Shown here: in pieces, positions 1 through 10,287 of the stretch
Position numbering within the stretch: the first letter of the stretch is position 1
How the letters are laid out: each line of letters opens with the position of its first letter
Origin: Macrostomum hystrix
Taxonomy: Eukaryota > Platyhelminthes > Macrostomidae
Length of the DNA stretch: 64,000 nt
Direction of reading: 5' to 3'
Assembly: GCA_950097015.1 (NCBI GenBank)
Contig: CATNEN010000038.1
Span: 16,362,001-16,426,000 of the forward strand
Made by a program: the position numbers and the translations under genes
The notes under the pieces: generated by a model
The model's database searches: none
The model's input: the letters and a program-made list of their open reading frames with translations, nothing else
Told to the model about the DNA's origin: nothing

Positions 1-1
1 T

Positions 2-319
2 CCGCACCGAGTTCGCATGGGTCTGAACTCGGTGCAGCATCCGCATCATAATCAGCAGCAGCAGCAGCAGCAGCAGAATCAGCTTCAGGACTCGGAGCTG
101 CTGGAGCTTCAGCGCCAGCTCGGTGAAACCCGCCAGAGACTCAAGGAGGCCGAAGATCGACTGCGCGAAAACGAGCGGGAGAAGCAGCTATTGCTGCAAG
201 ACTTTCACCGCGGCGCCGAGGAGCGCCAGCGTAGGGAAGCCGACAACAGTCGACAGCTGGCTGAGATTATGGAGCGCCTGCGGCTGCTGGAGAACGGCCT
301 GCCCGCCGCGCCGCGATGA
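2..319 (+). CDS. 3' terminal exon of an unidentified coiled-coil protein (5' truncated by window edge)
   Basis: The frame is open from the first bases of the window to a TGA at 317-319, so this is best read as the last coding exon of a gene that begins upstream. The ATG at 17 may be internal. The visible part has a run of eight glutamines (about residues 13-20 from that Met), encoded mostly by CAG. It is followed by a strongly charged Leu/Glu/Arg-rich stretch of about 70 residues (for example LLELQRQLGETRQRLKEAED) with heptad-like leucine spacing typical of a coiled coil. The protein ends in a short Pro/Ala tail. Codons are GC-rich like the other real exons here. No family could be assigned; a scaffold or cytoskeletal protein is possible but unproven. 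A SINE follows about 110 bp downstream. Confidence 0.55.
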   Translation, partial: PHRVRMGLNSVQHPHHNQQQQQQQQNQLQDSELLELQRQLGETRQRLKEAEDRLRENEREKQLLLQDFHRGAEERQRREADNSRQLAEIMERLRLLENGLPAAPR

Positions 320-430
320 TCTGCCCGCGTTCAGTGCCGACATTGTGGCGCGCTTGCATTCCTCAGTTTGAGTAGCTTGTGCAGCGCTCAGTGAATGAGA
401 TAGATTAGCAATCCATAACAGTAATAATTA

Positions 431-842
431 GATATTATAATAATTGCAGGAGGGCTGCGGGCAATGGCACCTCAGTTGGGAACAGCAGATCCGCAGCCAG
501 CGAGGAGGCAATTCTGCCCATTTCGCTGACTCCTGAGCACACACGCACTCTCACACAGGTGCGTACATCTGCACCGACTTACTCATCGTCAGGCAGTGTA
601 CACTGCCACTGTGCCTTAGAGGTTGGCCCTCAAGGGCGTAAATCGTACACGATGCCTTCAAGCCTTCTCTCCGCGGCTGCGCCCCAAATAAATGTGGCCT
701 CGCCGCGGAAACGAACTCAGGGACCTTGGTGCGAGAGGCAAACGCTATGGGTGAAGCAATGCATAGTGTTAAGTGTCTTGTCAAAGTTCCATGGAAGTCG
801 AACACCTGACCTAGTCGCGATTCTGAGCTCTTACCACTAAAT
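431..842 (-). mobile_element. tRNA-derived SINE, family B, near full-length copy
   Basis: On the minus strand this stretch matches the element at 30232-30596 over most of its length. Shared blocks include CTCTCGCACCAAGGT, GCGCAGCCGCGGAGAG, GCCTGACGATGAG, GCAGATGTAC and the 3' end GCAGCCCTCCTGCAATTATT. The two copies lie on opposite strands and are clearly diverged. The 5' end (near 840) has RNA polymerase III-like boxes: a head containing AGTGGTAAGAGCTC and the B-box-like GGTGTTCGACTTCC, followed by a second tRNA-like segment. The AT-rich tail is at 431-445. Open frames across this stretch on both strands are incidental. The family is named only by letter because no known family name is recognised. 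Confidence 0.75.
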
Positions 843-1610
843 CCTTTAAAAAGACATCTGGTGGAATAGATTAGCAATCCAACAGTATTTTCCCCTACTA
901 CTGCGAATGGTATAGCTTAGGCAAACCATTTCTTGAACGCAGCAAAAATCTATGACCTGTACTTTGCTCTACTGACTACTCGCCACAAAAGTAAGTAGTA
1001 TGTTCGAAATTCTACATAAAAATGCAATTCAACGAAAATTGTTTTATTGTCTCTGTTGCTATATTGTATTTGTAAAGCTTGAATTGTGTGAGTATTTTTG
1101 TTGATCTTTCTGGCTTAACTGTGTTAAAATAACATAAGCATCGTCACTTCAGTGTAAAATGTTATATTACTACCTGTTGCAGGTAGTATGAAATTTACGT
1201 GTTTTTTAATAGTTTTTATGATTAGACAAATAATTAACAATAGTCACTTGTCGCTTGCAGACTACTATTAGTAGAAGGGATTTCTCTTGCAATTTCCGCA
1301 GTGCCTCTAATCAGTCCTAACTTGACTTTAGTTGAAGCAAACGTGTGATATTCGCTGCAACGTTTAGTAAAAATTGACATTTGGTTAATATGGCACTTTT
1401 TGCTTGTAAGTAGCATCTCATTTACTTTATTATATTATTAGCTTTAACTATAAACATACCTCTGTTGATTGATAAGAAATTGATGCAATCGGGAGCCTAT
1501 TTTGCTATTATTGATGGCTTTTTTATTTTGTTAAAATTCGAGTTAATGAATCTCCGAAATCGGTTTGAGCAATCCATTCTCATAAATCATGGAGTTCTTA
1601 AATTCCCAGT
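843..1610. other. AT-rich unique sequence, no gene seen
   Basis: About 770 bp of AT-rich sequence without convincing exons, splice pairs or repeats. The short frames present have no coding character. Confidence 0.6.
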
Positions 1611-2560
1611 AATCGTCGAATTTCTCAGATTCTCAGGAATCGCCGAATTCTCAGATTCTCGGGAATCGCCGAGTTCTCAGATTCTCAGGAATCGCCGAAT
1701 TCTCATATTTTTTTAATCGTCAAGTTCTAAAATTCTTGGGTATCGGCTAATTCTCAGATTCTCGGGAATCGCCGAATTCTCAGATTCTCAGAAATTGCCG
1801 GATTCTCAGATTCTCAGGAATCGCCGAATTCTCAGATTCTCAGAAATCGCCAATTTCTTAGATTCTCAGGAATCGCCGAATTCTCAGATTCTCGGGAATC
1901 GCCGAGTTCTCAGATTCTCAGGAATCGCCGAATTCTCAGATTCTCAGAAATTGCCGGATTCTCAGATTCTCAGGAATCGCCGAATTCTCAGATTCTCAGA
2001 AATCGCCAATTTCTCAGATTCTCAGGAATCGCCGAATTCTCAGATTCTCGGGAATCGCCGAGTTCTCAGATTCTCAGGAATCGCCGAATTCTCATATTTT
2101 TTTAATCGTCAAGTTCTAAAATTCTTGGGTATCGGCTAATTCTCAGGTTCTCGGGAATCGCCGAATTCTCAGATTCTCAGAAATTGCCGGATTCTCAGAT
2201 TCTCAGGAATCGCCGAATTCTCAGATTCTCAGAAATCGCCAATTTCTCAGATTCTCAGGAATCGCCGAATTCTCAGATTCTCGGGAATCGCCAATTTCTC
2301 AGATTCTCAGGAATCGCCGAATTCTCAGATTCTCAGAAATTGCCGGATTCTCAGATTCTCAGGAATCGCCAATTTCTCAGATTCTCAGGAATCGCCGAAT
2401 TCTCAGATTCTCGGGAATCGCCGAGTTCTCATATTCTCAGGAATCGCCGAATTCTCATATTTTTTTTAATCGTCAAGTTCTAAAATTCTTGGGTATCGGC
2501 TAATTCTCAGATTCTCGGGAATCGCCGAGTTCTCAGATTCTTGGGAGTCGCAAAGGATTT
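1611..2560. repeat. Minisatellite, 26-bp unit with higher-order structure
   Basis: About 36 tandem units built on AGATTCTCAGGAATCGCCGA plus AATTCTC, with GGGAATC and GAAATTG variants. A diverged block (CATATTTTTTTAATCGTCAA and following bases) recurs at about 1704, 2093 and 2456, spacings of 389 and 363 bp. That is about 14-15 units, so the array has grown by duplication of multi-unit segments. Open frames here are repeat artefacts. Confidence 0.95.
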
Positions 2561-3235
2561 ATTCAAATATCACGACAGTCAAAATTCAAAGAAAATAAAT
2601 TTTCTTTGGGAATTCGTCGACTTTCTTAGAATCAGTGAAATCTTCGATTCCGCATATTCTATAATTTATAGTTTCTTTAGGTTTTACACTAACAAACACA
2701 TTTCTCTCGTGATTGTGGTGTCAGGGGTCGGAAAATTATTGTGTTCAGTCGCACGTCACTGTTCAAGTTCAATTGGTTCTAATCTCTACTACTTAGCAGT
2801 TTTATCATGTCATATTGTGTAAATGTGAAACGCTTTGAAAAACTTCACATTTTTTGTGTCATGTAAAATTTTATTTTCAGTTTTTTTAAATACAGATGTG
2901 TTTCTTCTTATTTTACGTTTTGTAAAATTTGCATTCAAGGTTCATATTTTTCATTCGAAAGTAATTGAAAGTTGGTTTATTACAAATCGAAACACAAGGT
3001 GACCTTTATTCCAAGCAGTACAATGATTATCTTCAGCCTCTTAAATTGGAAGCTATGCGAACCTTGTTTCATGTACTCCTGTATTTTTGGATATTTATAT
3101 TTAACATGTAACTTTATTTTATTTTATGTGTACTATTGCTTCATAATAAAATACTTGTAACTATCACAAAATTAAAAAACAGCATCTATAGCTTGAACTT
3201 GTTTTTGAACTTGTTGAGTTTTAATCGAAAACCGT
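2561..3235. other. AT-rich unique sequence, no gene seen
   Basis: About 670 bp between two minisatellites. It contains short open frames but no recognisable domain or splice-compatible exon. Confidence 0.55.
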
Positions 3236-3239
3236 GAAT

Positions 3240-4005
3240 TTCTAGTTCAAAACAATAGAATTCTAATCGAAAACTGTAGAATTCTAATAGAAAACTGTGG
3301 AATTCTAATGGAAAACTGTAGAATTCTAATGGAAAACTGTAGAATTCTAATGGAAAACTGTAGAATTCTAATGGAAAACTGTAGAATTCTAATGGAAAAC
3401 TGTAGAATTCTAATGGAAAACTGTAGAATTCTAATGGAAAACTGTAGAATTCTAATAGAAAACTGTAGAATTCTAATCGAAAACTCTAGAATTCTAATAG
3501 AAAACTGTAGAATTCTAATAAAAAACTGTAGAATTCTAATCGAAAACTGTAGAATTCTAATTGAAAACTGTAGAATTCTAATCGAAAACTGTAGAGTTCT
3601 AATTGAAAACTGTAGAATTCTAATTGAAAACTGTAGAATTCTAATTGAAAACTGTAGAATTCTAATTGAAAACTGTAGAATTCTAATTGAAAACTGTAGA
3701 ATTCTAATCGAAAACTCTAGAATTCTAATAGAAAACTGTAGAATTCTAATAAAAAACTGTAGAATTCTAATCGAAAACTGTAGAATTCTAATTGAAAACT
3801 GTAGAATTCTAATTGAAAACTGTAGAATTCTAATTGAAAACTGTAGAATTCTAATTGAAAACTGTAGAATTCTAATTGAAAACTGTAGAATTCTAATTGA
3901 AAACTGTAGAATTCTAATTGAAAACTGTGAAATTCTTATAGAGAACTGTTGGATTCTAATCGAAGCGGTAGGATTATCAGAAAAAACTGTATTCCTTATT
4001 GGAAA
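3240..4005. repeat. Minisatellite, 21-bp unit
   Basis: About 34 tandem copies with core TAGAATTCTAATNGAAAACTG, diverging at both ends. Each unit carries the 10-bp palindrome TAGAATTCTA. Variants at one position (GGAAAAC, AGAAAAC, CGAAAAC, TGAAAAC) are clustered in runs, showing local expansion. A block at about 3470-3600 is repeated at about 3705-3800. Because 21 is a multiple of 3 and the unit is near-palindromic, both strands stay open for about 240 codons; these frames are not regarded as genes. Confidence 0.95.
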
Positions 4006-4422
4006 CTGTCGAGACACTAAAGTATAAATATATATATAACTTTTTTCAGTCTGATTAGAATATTAAAAATGATTTCAAATGTTTTCCTTTGACCTATGTC
4101 AGAGAAAAAAAACGTCGAGACGTGCATGTCAGCCCGTAAACATGGTTACCGATTATAGTTATTGACGAACTGAGGCAATTAAAATGCATTTTTCCCATTC
4201 CCGTCAGCTACAGCTGCGTGAGGCATGCTCTGCAGTCTGTTTCTATGGCAACTTAATGCTCATTCAGAGTGTGCAAATTTGCTACCCTGTGTGTACATAG
4301 TCTATAGAGAAATGGGAATCCCTCGCTGTTTCTGTCCCATAGCCAGAATTCAGATGTACGTGTCTAATTTTTTACCATCTAAAAAGCTAGATAGATTTTA
4401 TCTCTAGCTATTCCAGTTAGAG
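4006..4422. other. Unique spacer, no gene seen
   Basis: About 420 bp of unique sequence between two minisatellites with no recognisable coding or RNA feature. Confidence 0.5.
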
Positions 4423-7400
4423 ATCTTGTGATTCTAGTGAGGGTTCTTGCTGCGATTCTAGTTAGGGATCCTGCTGCGATTCTAGTTAGGGATCCTGCTG
4501 CGATTCTAGTTAGGGATCTAGCTGCGATTCTAGTTAGGGATCCTGCTGCGATTCTAGTTAGGGATCCTGCTGCGATTCTAGTGAGGGTTCTTGCTGCGAT
4601 TCTAGTTAGGGATCCTCTTGCGATTCTAGTTAGGGATCCTGCTGCGATTCTAGTTAGGGATCTAGCTGCGATTCTTGTAAGGGATTCTGCTGCGATTCTA
4701 GCTTGGGATTCTGCTGCGATTCTTGTTATGGATCTTGCTGCGATTCTAGTTAGGGATCTAGCTGCGATTTCTAGTTAGGGATCCTGCTGCGATTCTAGTT
4801 AGGGATCTAGCTGCGATTCTAGTTAGGGATCTAGCTGCGATTCTAGTTAGGGATCCTGTGCGATTCTAGTTAGGGATCTAGCTGCGATTCTAGTGAGGGA
4901 TCCTGCTGCGATTCTAGTTAGGGATCTAGCTACGATTCTAGTTAGGGATCTAGCTGCGATTCTAGTTAGGGATCTAGCTGCGATTCTAGTGAGGGATCTA
5001 GAGTCTGCGATTCTAGTGAGGGATCTTGCTGTGATTCTAGTTAGGGATCCTGCTGCGATTCTAGTTAGGGATACTGTTGCGATTCTAGTTAGGGATCCTG
5101 CTGCGATTCTAGTTAGGGATCTAGCTGCGATTCTAGTGAGGGTTCTTGCTGCGATTCTAGTTAGGGATCCTGCTGCGATTCTAGTTAGGATCTAGCTGCG
5201 ATTCTAGTTAGGGATCCTGCTGCGATTCTAGTTAGGGATCTAGCTGCGATTCTAGTTAGGGATCCTGCTGCGATTCTAGTTAGGGATCTAGCTGCGATTC
5301 TAGTTAGGGATCTAGCTGCGATTCTAGTTAGGGATCTAGCTGCGATTCTAGTTAGGGATCCTGTGCGATTCTAGTTAGGGATCCTGCTGCGATTCTAGTG
5401 AGGGTTCTTGCTGCGATTCTAGTTAGTGATCCTGCTGCGATTCTAGTTAGGGATCCTGCTGCGATTCTAGTTAGGGATCTAGCTGCGATTCTAGTGAGGG
5501 TTCTTGCTGCGATTCTAGTTAGGGATCCTGCTGCGATTCTAGTTAGGGATCTAGCTGCGATTCTAGTTAGGGATCTAGCTGCGATTCTAGTTAGGGATCT
5601 AGAGTCTGCGATTCTAGTGAGGGATCTTGCTGTGATTCTAGTTAGGGATCCTGCTGCGATTCTAGTTAGGGATACTGTTGCGATTCTAGTTAGGGATCCT
5701 GCTGCGATTCTAGTTAGGGATCTAGCTGCGATTCTAGTGAGGGTTCTTGCTGCGATTCTAGTTAGGGATCCTGCTGCGATTCTAGTTAGGGATCCTGCTG
5801 CGATTCTAGTTAGGATCTAGCTGCGATTCTAGTTAGGGATCCTGCTGCGATTCTAGTTAGGGATCTAGCTGCGATTCTATTATAGTTAGGGATCTAGCTG
5901 CGATTCTAGTTAGGGATCCTGTGCGATTCTAGTTAGGGATCTAGCTGCGATTCTAGTGAGGGATCCTGCTGCGATTCTAGTTAGGGATCTAGCTGCGATT
6001 CTAGTGAGGGTTCTTGCTGCGATTCTAGTTAGGATCTAGCTGCGATTCTAGTTAGGGATCCTGCTGCGATTCTAGTTAGGGATCTAGCTGCGATTCTAGT
6101 TAGGGATCCTGCTGCGATTCTAGTTAGGGATCTAGCTGCGATTCTAGTTAGGGATCTAGCTGCGATTCTAGTTAGGGATCCTGTGCGATTCTAGTTAGGG
6201 ATCTAGCTGCGATTCTAGTGAGGGATCCTGCTGCGATTCTAGTTAGGGATCTAGCTACGATTCTAGTTAGGGATCTAGCTGCGATTCTAGTTAGGGATCT
6301 AGCTGCGATTCTAGTTAGGGATCTAGAGTCTGCGATTCTAGTGAGGGATCTTGCTGTGATTCTAGTTAGGGATCCTGCTGCGATTCTAGTTAGGGATACT
6401 GTTGCGATTCTAGTTAGGGATCCTGCTGCGATTCTAGTTAGGGATCTAGCTGCGATTCTAGTGAGGGGTCTTGCTGCGATTCTAGTTAGGGATCCTGCTG
6501 CGATTCTAGTTAGGGATCCTGCTGCGATTCTAGTTAGGATCTAGCTGCGATTCTAGTTAGGGATCCTGCTGCGATTCTAGTTAGGGATCTAGCTGCGATT
6601 CTAGTTAGGGATCTAGCTGCGATTCTAGTTAGGGATCCTGTGCGATTCTAGTTAGGGATCTAGCTGCGATTCTAGTGAGGGATCCTGCTGCGATTCTAGT
6701 TAGGGATCCTGCTGCGATTCTAGTGAGGGTTCTTGCTGCGATTCTAGTTAGTGATCCTGCTGCGATTCTAGTTAGGGATCCTGCTGCGATTCTAGTTAGG
6801 GATCTAGCTGCGATTCTAGTGAGGGTTCTTGCTGCGATTCTAGTTAGGGATCCTGCTGCGATTCTAGTTAGGGATCCTGCTGCGATTCTAGTTAGGATCT
6901 AGCTGCGATTCTAGTTAGGGATCCTGCTGCGATTCTAGTTAGGGATCTAGCTGCGATTCTAGTTAGGGATCTAGCTGCGATTCTAGTTAGGGATCCTGTG
7001 CGATTCTAGTTAGGGATCTAGCTGCGATTCTAGTGAGGGATCCTGCTGCGATTCTAGTTAGGGATCCTGCTGCGATTCTAGTGAGGGTTCTTGCTGCGAT
7101 TCTAGTTAGTGATCCTGCTGCGATTCTAGTTAGGGATCCTGCTGCGATTCTAGTTAGGGATCTAGCTGCGATTCTAGTTAGGGATCTAGCTGCGATTCTA
7201 GTGAGGGATCTTGCTGTGATTCTAGTTAGGGATCCTGCTGCGATTCTAGTTAGGGATCCTGTTGCGATTCTAGTAAGGGATCCTGCTGCGATTCTAGTTA
7301 GGGATCTAGCTGCGATTCTAGTGAGGGTTCTTGCTGCGATTCTAGTTAGGGATCCTGCTGCGATTCTAGTAAGGGTTCCTGCTGCGATTCTAGTTATGGA

Positions 7401-7575
7401 TCTTACTGCGATTCTTGTTATGGACTTTGCTGCGATTCTTGTAAGGGATTCTGCTGCGATTCTAGCTTGGGATTCTGCTGCGATTCTTGTTATGGATCTT
7501 GCTGCGATTCTTGTTAGGGATCTAGCTGCGATTCTAGTGAGGGATCCTGCTGCGATTCTAGTTGGGAATCTTTCT
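4423..7575. repeat. Large minisatellite, 24-bp unit, block A
   Basis: About 130 tandem copies with core TGCGATTCTAGTTAGGGATC plus CTGC or TAGC. Variants (GTGAGGG, GATACTGTTG, GATCTAGAGTCTGCG, one-base deletions such as GATCCTGTGCG) recur in the same order several times. The marker GATCTAGAGTCTG appears near 5000, 5600 and 6323, showing higher-order repeats of about 600-720 bp. The single-base indels break the frame repeatedly, so the several open frames across it are not one gene. Confidence 0.96.
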
Positions 7576-8214
7576 ATAGTATCAGGGATGTGGAGGCTTA
7601 ACTTCATCAGCATATAAGTTAGTTTAAAAAGTATGTTTTGTTGACTCGAAACGCAAAGCAATTGAGGCAGAAGCAATTTCTGATATCACTGCTTTGCATT
7701 TATTCCAATTGGATGCCTTGGTAATTTCTATTTAACTCATCAATAATGCACAGAGTACACTGTATTAAATAATATTTTAAGTTTGGGGCCTCTGAGCTGC
7801 ATGTATGGCACACAAGATCAGAGCTGCCTGACCTTTATGCTTTTGAAAGCAGATATAACTAGCAATATTCAGCTTTTAAATCATTATTTAAGTATTCGGA
7901 TGCTGAAGGCCATTTAACATTGATTAATAAAGCACACAAATGACGCCATGCAATTATTCTAAGCGAATGCATTCAGAACAAGAAAGAATTACAGTAAAAT
8001 ATTGTCTAAGCGACACGATTGACGCACTGTCTGTTACTTCTTCACAGAAAATATTAGGTTTGCTTTGAAATGAACAAGCTTTGTATTCTGTTGTTTTGTC
8101 TTATTGTGAACTTTAAAACTGATAGTCAGGAATTGAGACCCATGTTTCATTCTAAGCAGCATAGCATTTCAACAAGATACGTTAGTTTATCATGTTACTC
8201 AAATTCTCTATTTT
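7576..8214. other. AT-rich unique sequence splitting the 24-bp array
   Basis: About 640 bp of AT-rich unique sequence with repeat blocks on each side. No coding exon, RNA gene or mobile-element ends were recognised. Confidence 0.5.
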
Positions 8215-8725
8215 GAAATCTTGCTGCGATTCTAGCTAGGGTTCCTGCTGCGATTCTAGTTAGGGATCTTGCTGCGATTATAATTAAGGATCCTTCTGCG
8301 ATTCTAGTTAGGGATCTTGCTGCGATTCTAGTTAAGGATCCTGCTGCGATTCTAGTTAAGGATCCTGCTGCGATTATAATTAAGGATCCTTCTGCGATTC
8401 TAGTTAGGGATCTTGCTGCGATTCTAGTTAAGGATCCTGCTGCGATTCTAGTTAAGGATCTTGCTGCGATTCTAGTTAAGGATCCTGCTGCGATTCTACT
8501 TAAGGATCTTGCTGCGATTCTAGTTAGGGTTCCTGCTGCGATTCTAGTTAGAGATTCTGCTGCGATTCTAGTTATGGATCTCGCTGCGATTCTAGTGAGG
8601 GATCCTGCTGCGATTCCAGTTAGGGATCCTGCTGCGATTCCAGTTAGGGATCCTGCTGCGATTCCAGTTAGGGATCCTGCTGCGATTCTAGTTAGGGATC
8701 CTGCTGCGGTTTTATAGTAAGGGAT
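8215..8725. repeat. Minisatellite, 24-bp unit, block B
   Basis: About 21 copies of the same 24-bp family as 4423-7575, in the same orientation. They are enriched for variants rare in block A (GTTAAGGATCC, ATAATTAAGGATCCTTC, GATTCCAGTTAGGG). The blocks therefore share an origin but have homogenised separately. Confidence 0.93.
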
Positions 8726-8892
8726 CTTTTTGTATAGATTAACTGTTGCTATGCCATAGAATAGAAAGTTAGGCCATAGACTATAGAAAGCAATTAGGAA
8801 ACGCGCTAAACTAGAGAAGAAAGACTTCTCCGATTATTCTGTTGGTTGTGCTCGTTTTCTTAATTGATGTAAATCAATGCGCTCATTTTTGT

Positions 8893-8898
8893 TTTAAT
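8893..8898 (-). promoter_or_regulatory. Possible variant poly(A) signal for CFAP20 (ATTAAA on minus strand)
   Basis: ATTAAA on the minus strand lies about 50 bp downstream of the CFAP20 stop codon. It is the most common variant of AATAAA. The position fits a short 3' UTR, but the surrounding DNA is AT-rich, so chance is possible. Confidence 0.35.
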
Positions 8899-8947
8899 AA
8901 AATGTCGTACACTATACAGGCGGATAGTTATATGTCGCGACAGTCTC

Positions 8948-10287
8948 TCAGGCCACAGCTTGCGGCCCGCCCGATTTGTCCGCCTTGGACTGCACTGGCA
9001 GGTACAGCTTGAACTCGGCCGGCAGCTCGTCTTCGCTGTAAAGCCGGTCGCAAAAGTACACCCGTCGAATGCGGCAGTTGGCGTGAATCTTGAACAAGTG
9101 ATTTGTTTTAATGCTGTTAGTTATTAATTGACGTTTTTAACAGTAGAAAAACTACATGGGGGTATTTCAAATACCCTCATGTATTTTCTTTTTTGTGCTT
9201 CCTAAAATATTCAACTAATCGGTTTGGTTTGGAGCTATACTGCGTGTATAACTATAAACATTATTAAAAAAATTATTTCTACATGACTAAAATGGTCCAG
9301 ACAGCTTTTAAATTATTTCAATAAAAAAATAAAGACATATATTTAGACTAGAATTTCACCTGGATTCGCAGTGTCTCAATATAGTTGGTGCCGTAGGCTC
9401 GCCTAGTGAAGTCGGACAGGTTAAACTGGATCTGATTCCAGCCCTCGTCTAGGCGCATCGGCATTGTGCAAATGAACGGCTTCACTCGAGTTGTGCTCTG
9501 GTAGTTTGATGCCCGAAATCTGCGCCTCACGTTCTTGTCGTCAAGGATCTGTGAAAAATGACAAATAATTTATTCACATTTTATAATACTTTTTCTATTT
9601 TTATAAAAAAAACAAATCTACAAACTATATAAAAATTGCTCTCAGTCTAAATTTCAATTTCAACTTTCAACAACCAAAATTTAATATATAAAAGAAATAT
9701 TATATTTTAGTACATGATTTCTTATTATAAATTTGTATTCAAATTTAAAACAGACATAAATGTGCTAAACTTACCTGTACTTCAAAAGTGAAGTACTTCT
9801 TCAGATTCTTAATGATCATAACTAGGAATGGCAGCTTGATGCCCAACGTCTTCTTGGGATCCGATGGGCAGGTGATGAATGTGGTGCTGACATTGGTGCC
9901 CACAATTTCTAGCACCAGGGATTGGATATCGTTGTCAGTGATTCGCTTGATGTGGCCATTTTTAACCTAGAAGAAAAATATAAAATTATATTTATGTAAT
10001 ATAGGTAAGTATAATAGGTAAAATAGGTAATATAAATATATTGGTTATGTTTCAGATAATTCCGATAAATAAATGTGAGGCATTCTAAAATATGTAAATG
10101 TAAGACACATTACAGGTATGTACTTGTGTCTATAATGCAACATAAAACTTCTAGATAACAATCAGTTCTTGGCTGGATGCAAGTAATAAAAATATTTACT
10201 TACGTTTTTATCCCAGATCATCAGTGGCTTGCTGCCAATACTGTATAATACTGAAAGAAAACCACTTTGGAAAGTATTCTTAAACAT
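8948..10287 (-). CDS. CFAP20: CFAP20 (cilia- and flagella-associated protein 20 / BUG22), complete, 4 exons
   Basis: Minus-strand gene. Exons: 10287-10204, 9966-9775, 9548-9360 and 9088-8948, all phase 0 with GT-AG introns of 237, 226 and 271 bp, giving 201 residues (the human protein is about 193). The protein matches the highly conserved CFAP20 family almost residue by residue. It begins [20 protein letters not shown], has the middle blocks [18 protein letters not shown] and [20 protein letters not shown], and has the C-terminal block [19 protein letters not shown]. Family knowledge: CFAP20 is an inner-junction protein that seals the A and B tubules of axonemal doublet microtubules and affects ciliary beating and tubulin modification. 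The Met start matches the conserved family N terminus; an upstream in-frame ATG at 10347 would add 20 residues not expected in the family. The C terminus carries a short non-conserved extension ([11 protein letters not shown]). No frame damage is seen. Confidence 0.97.
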
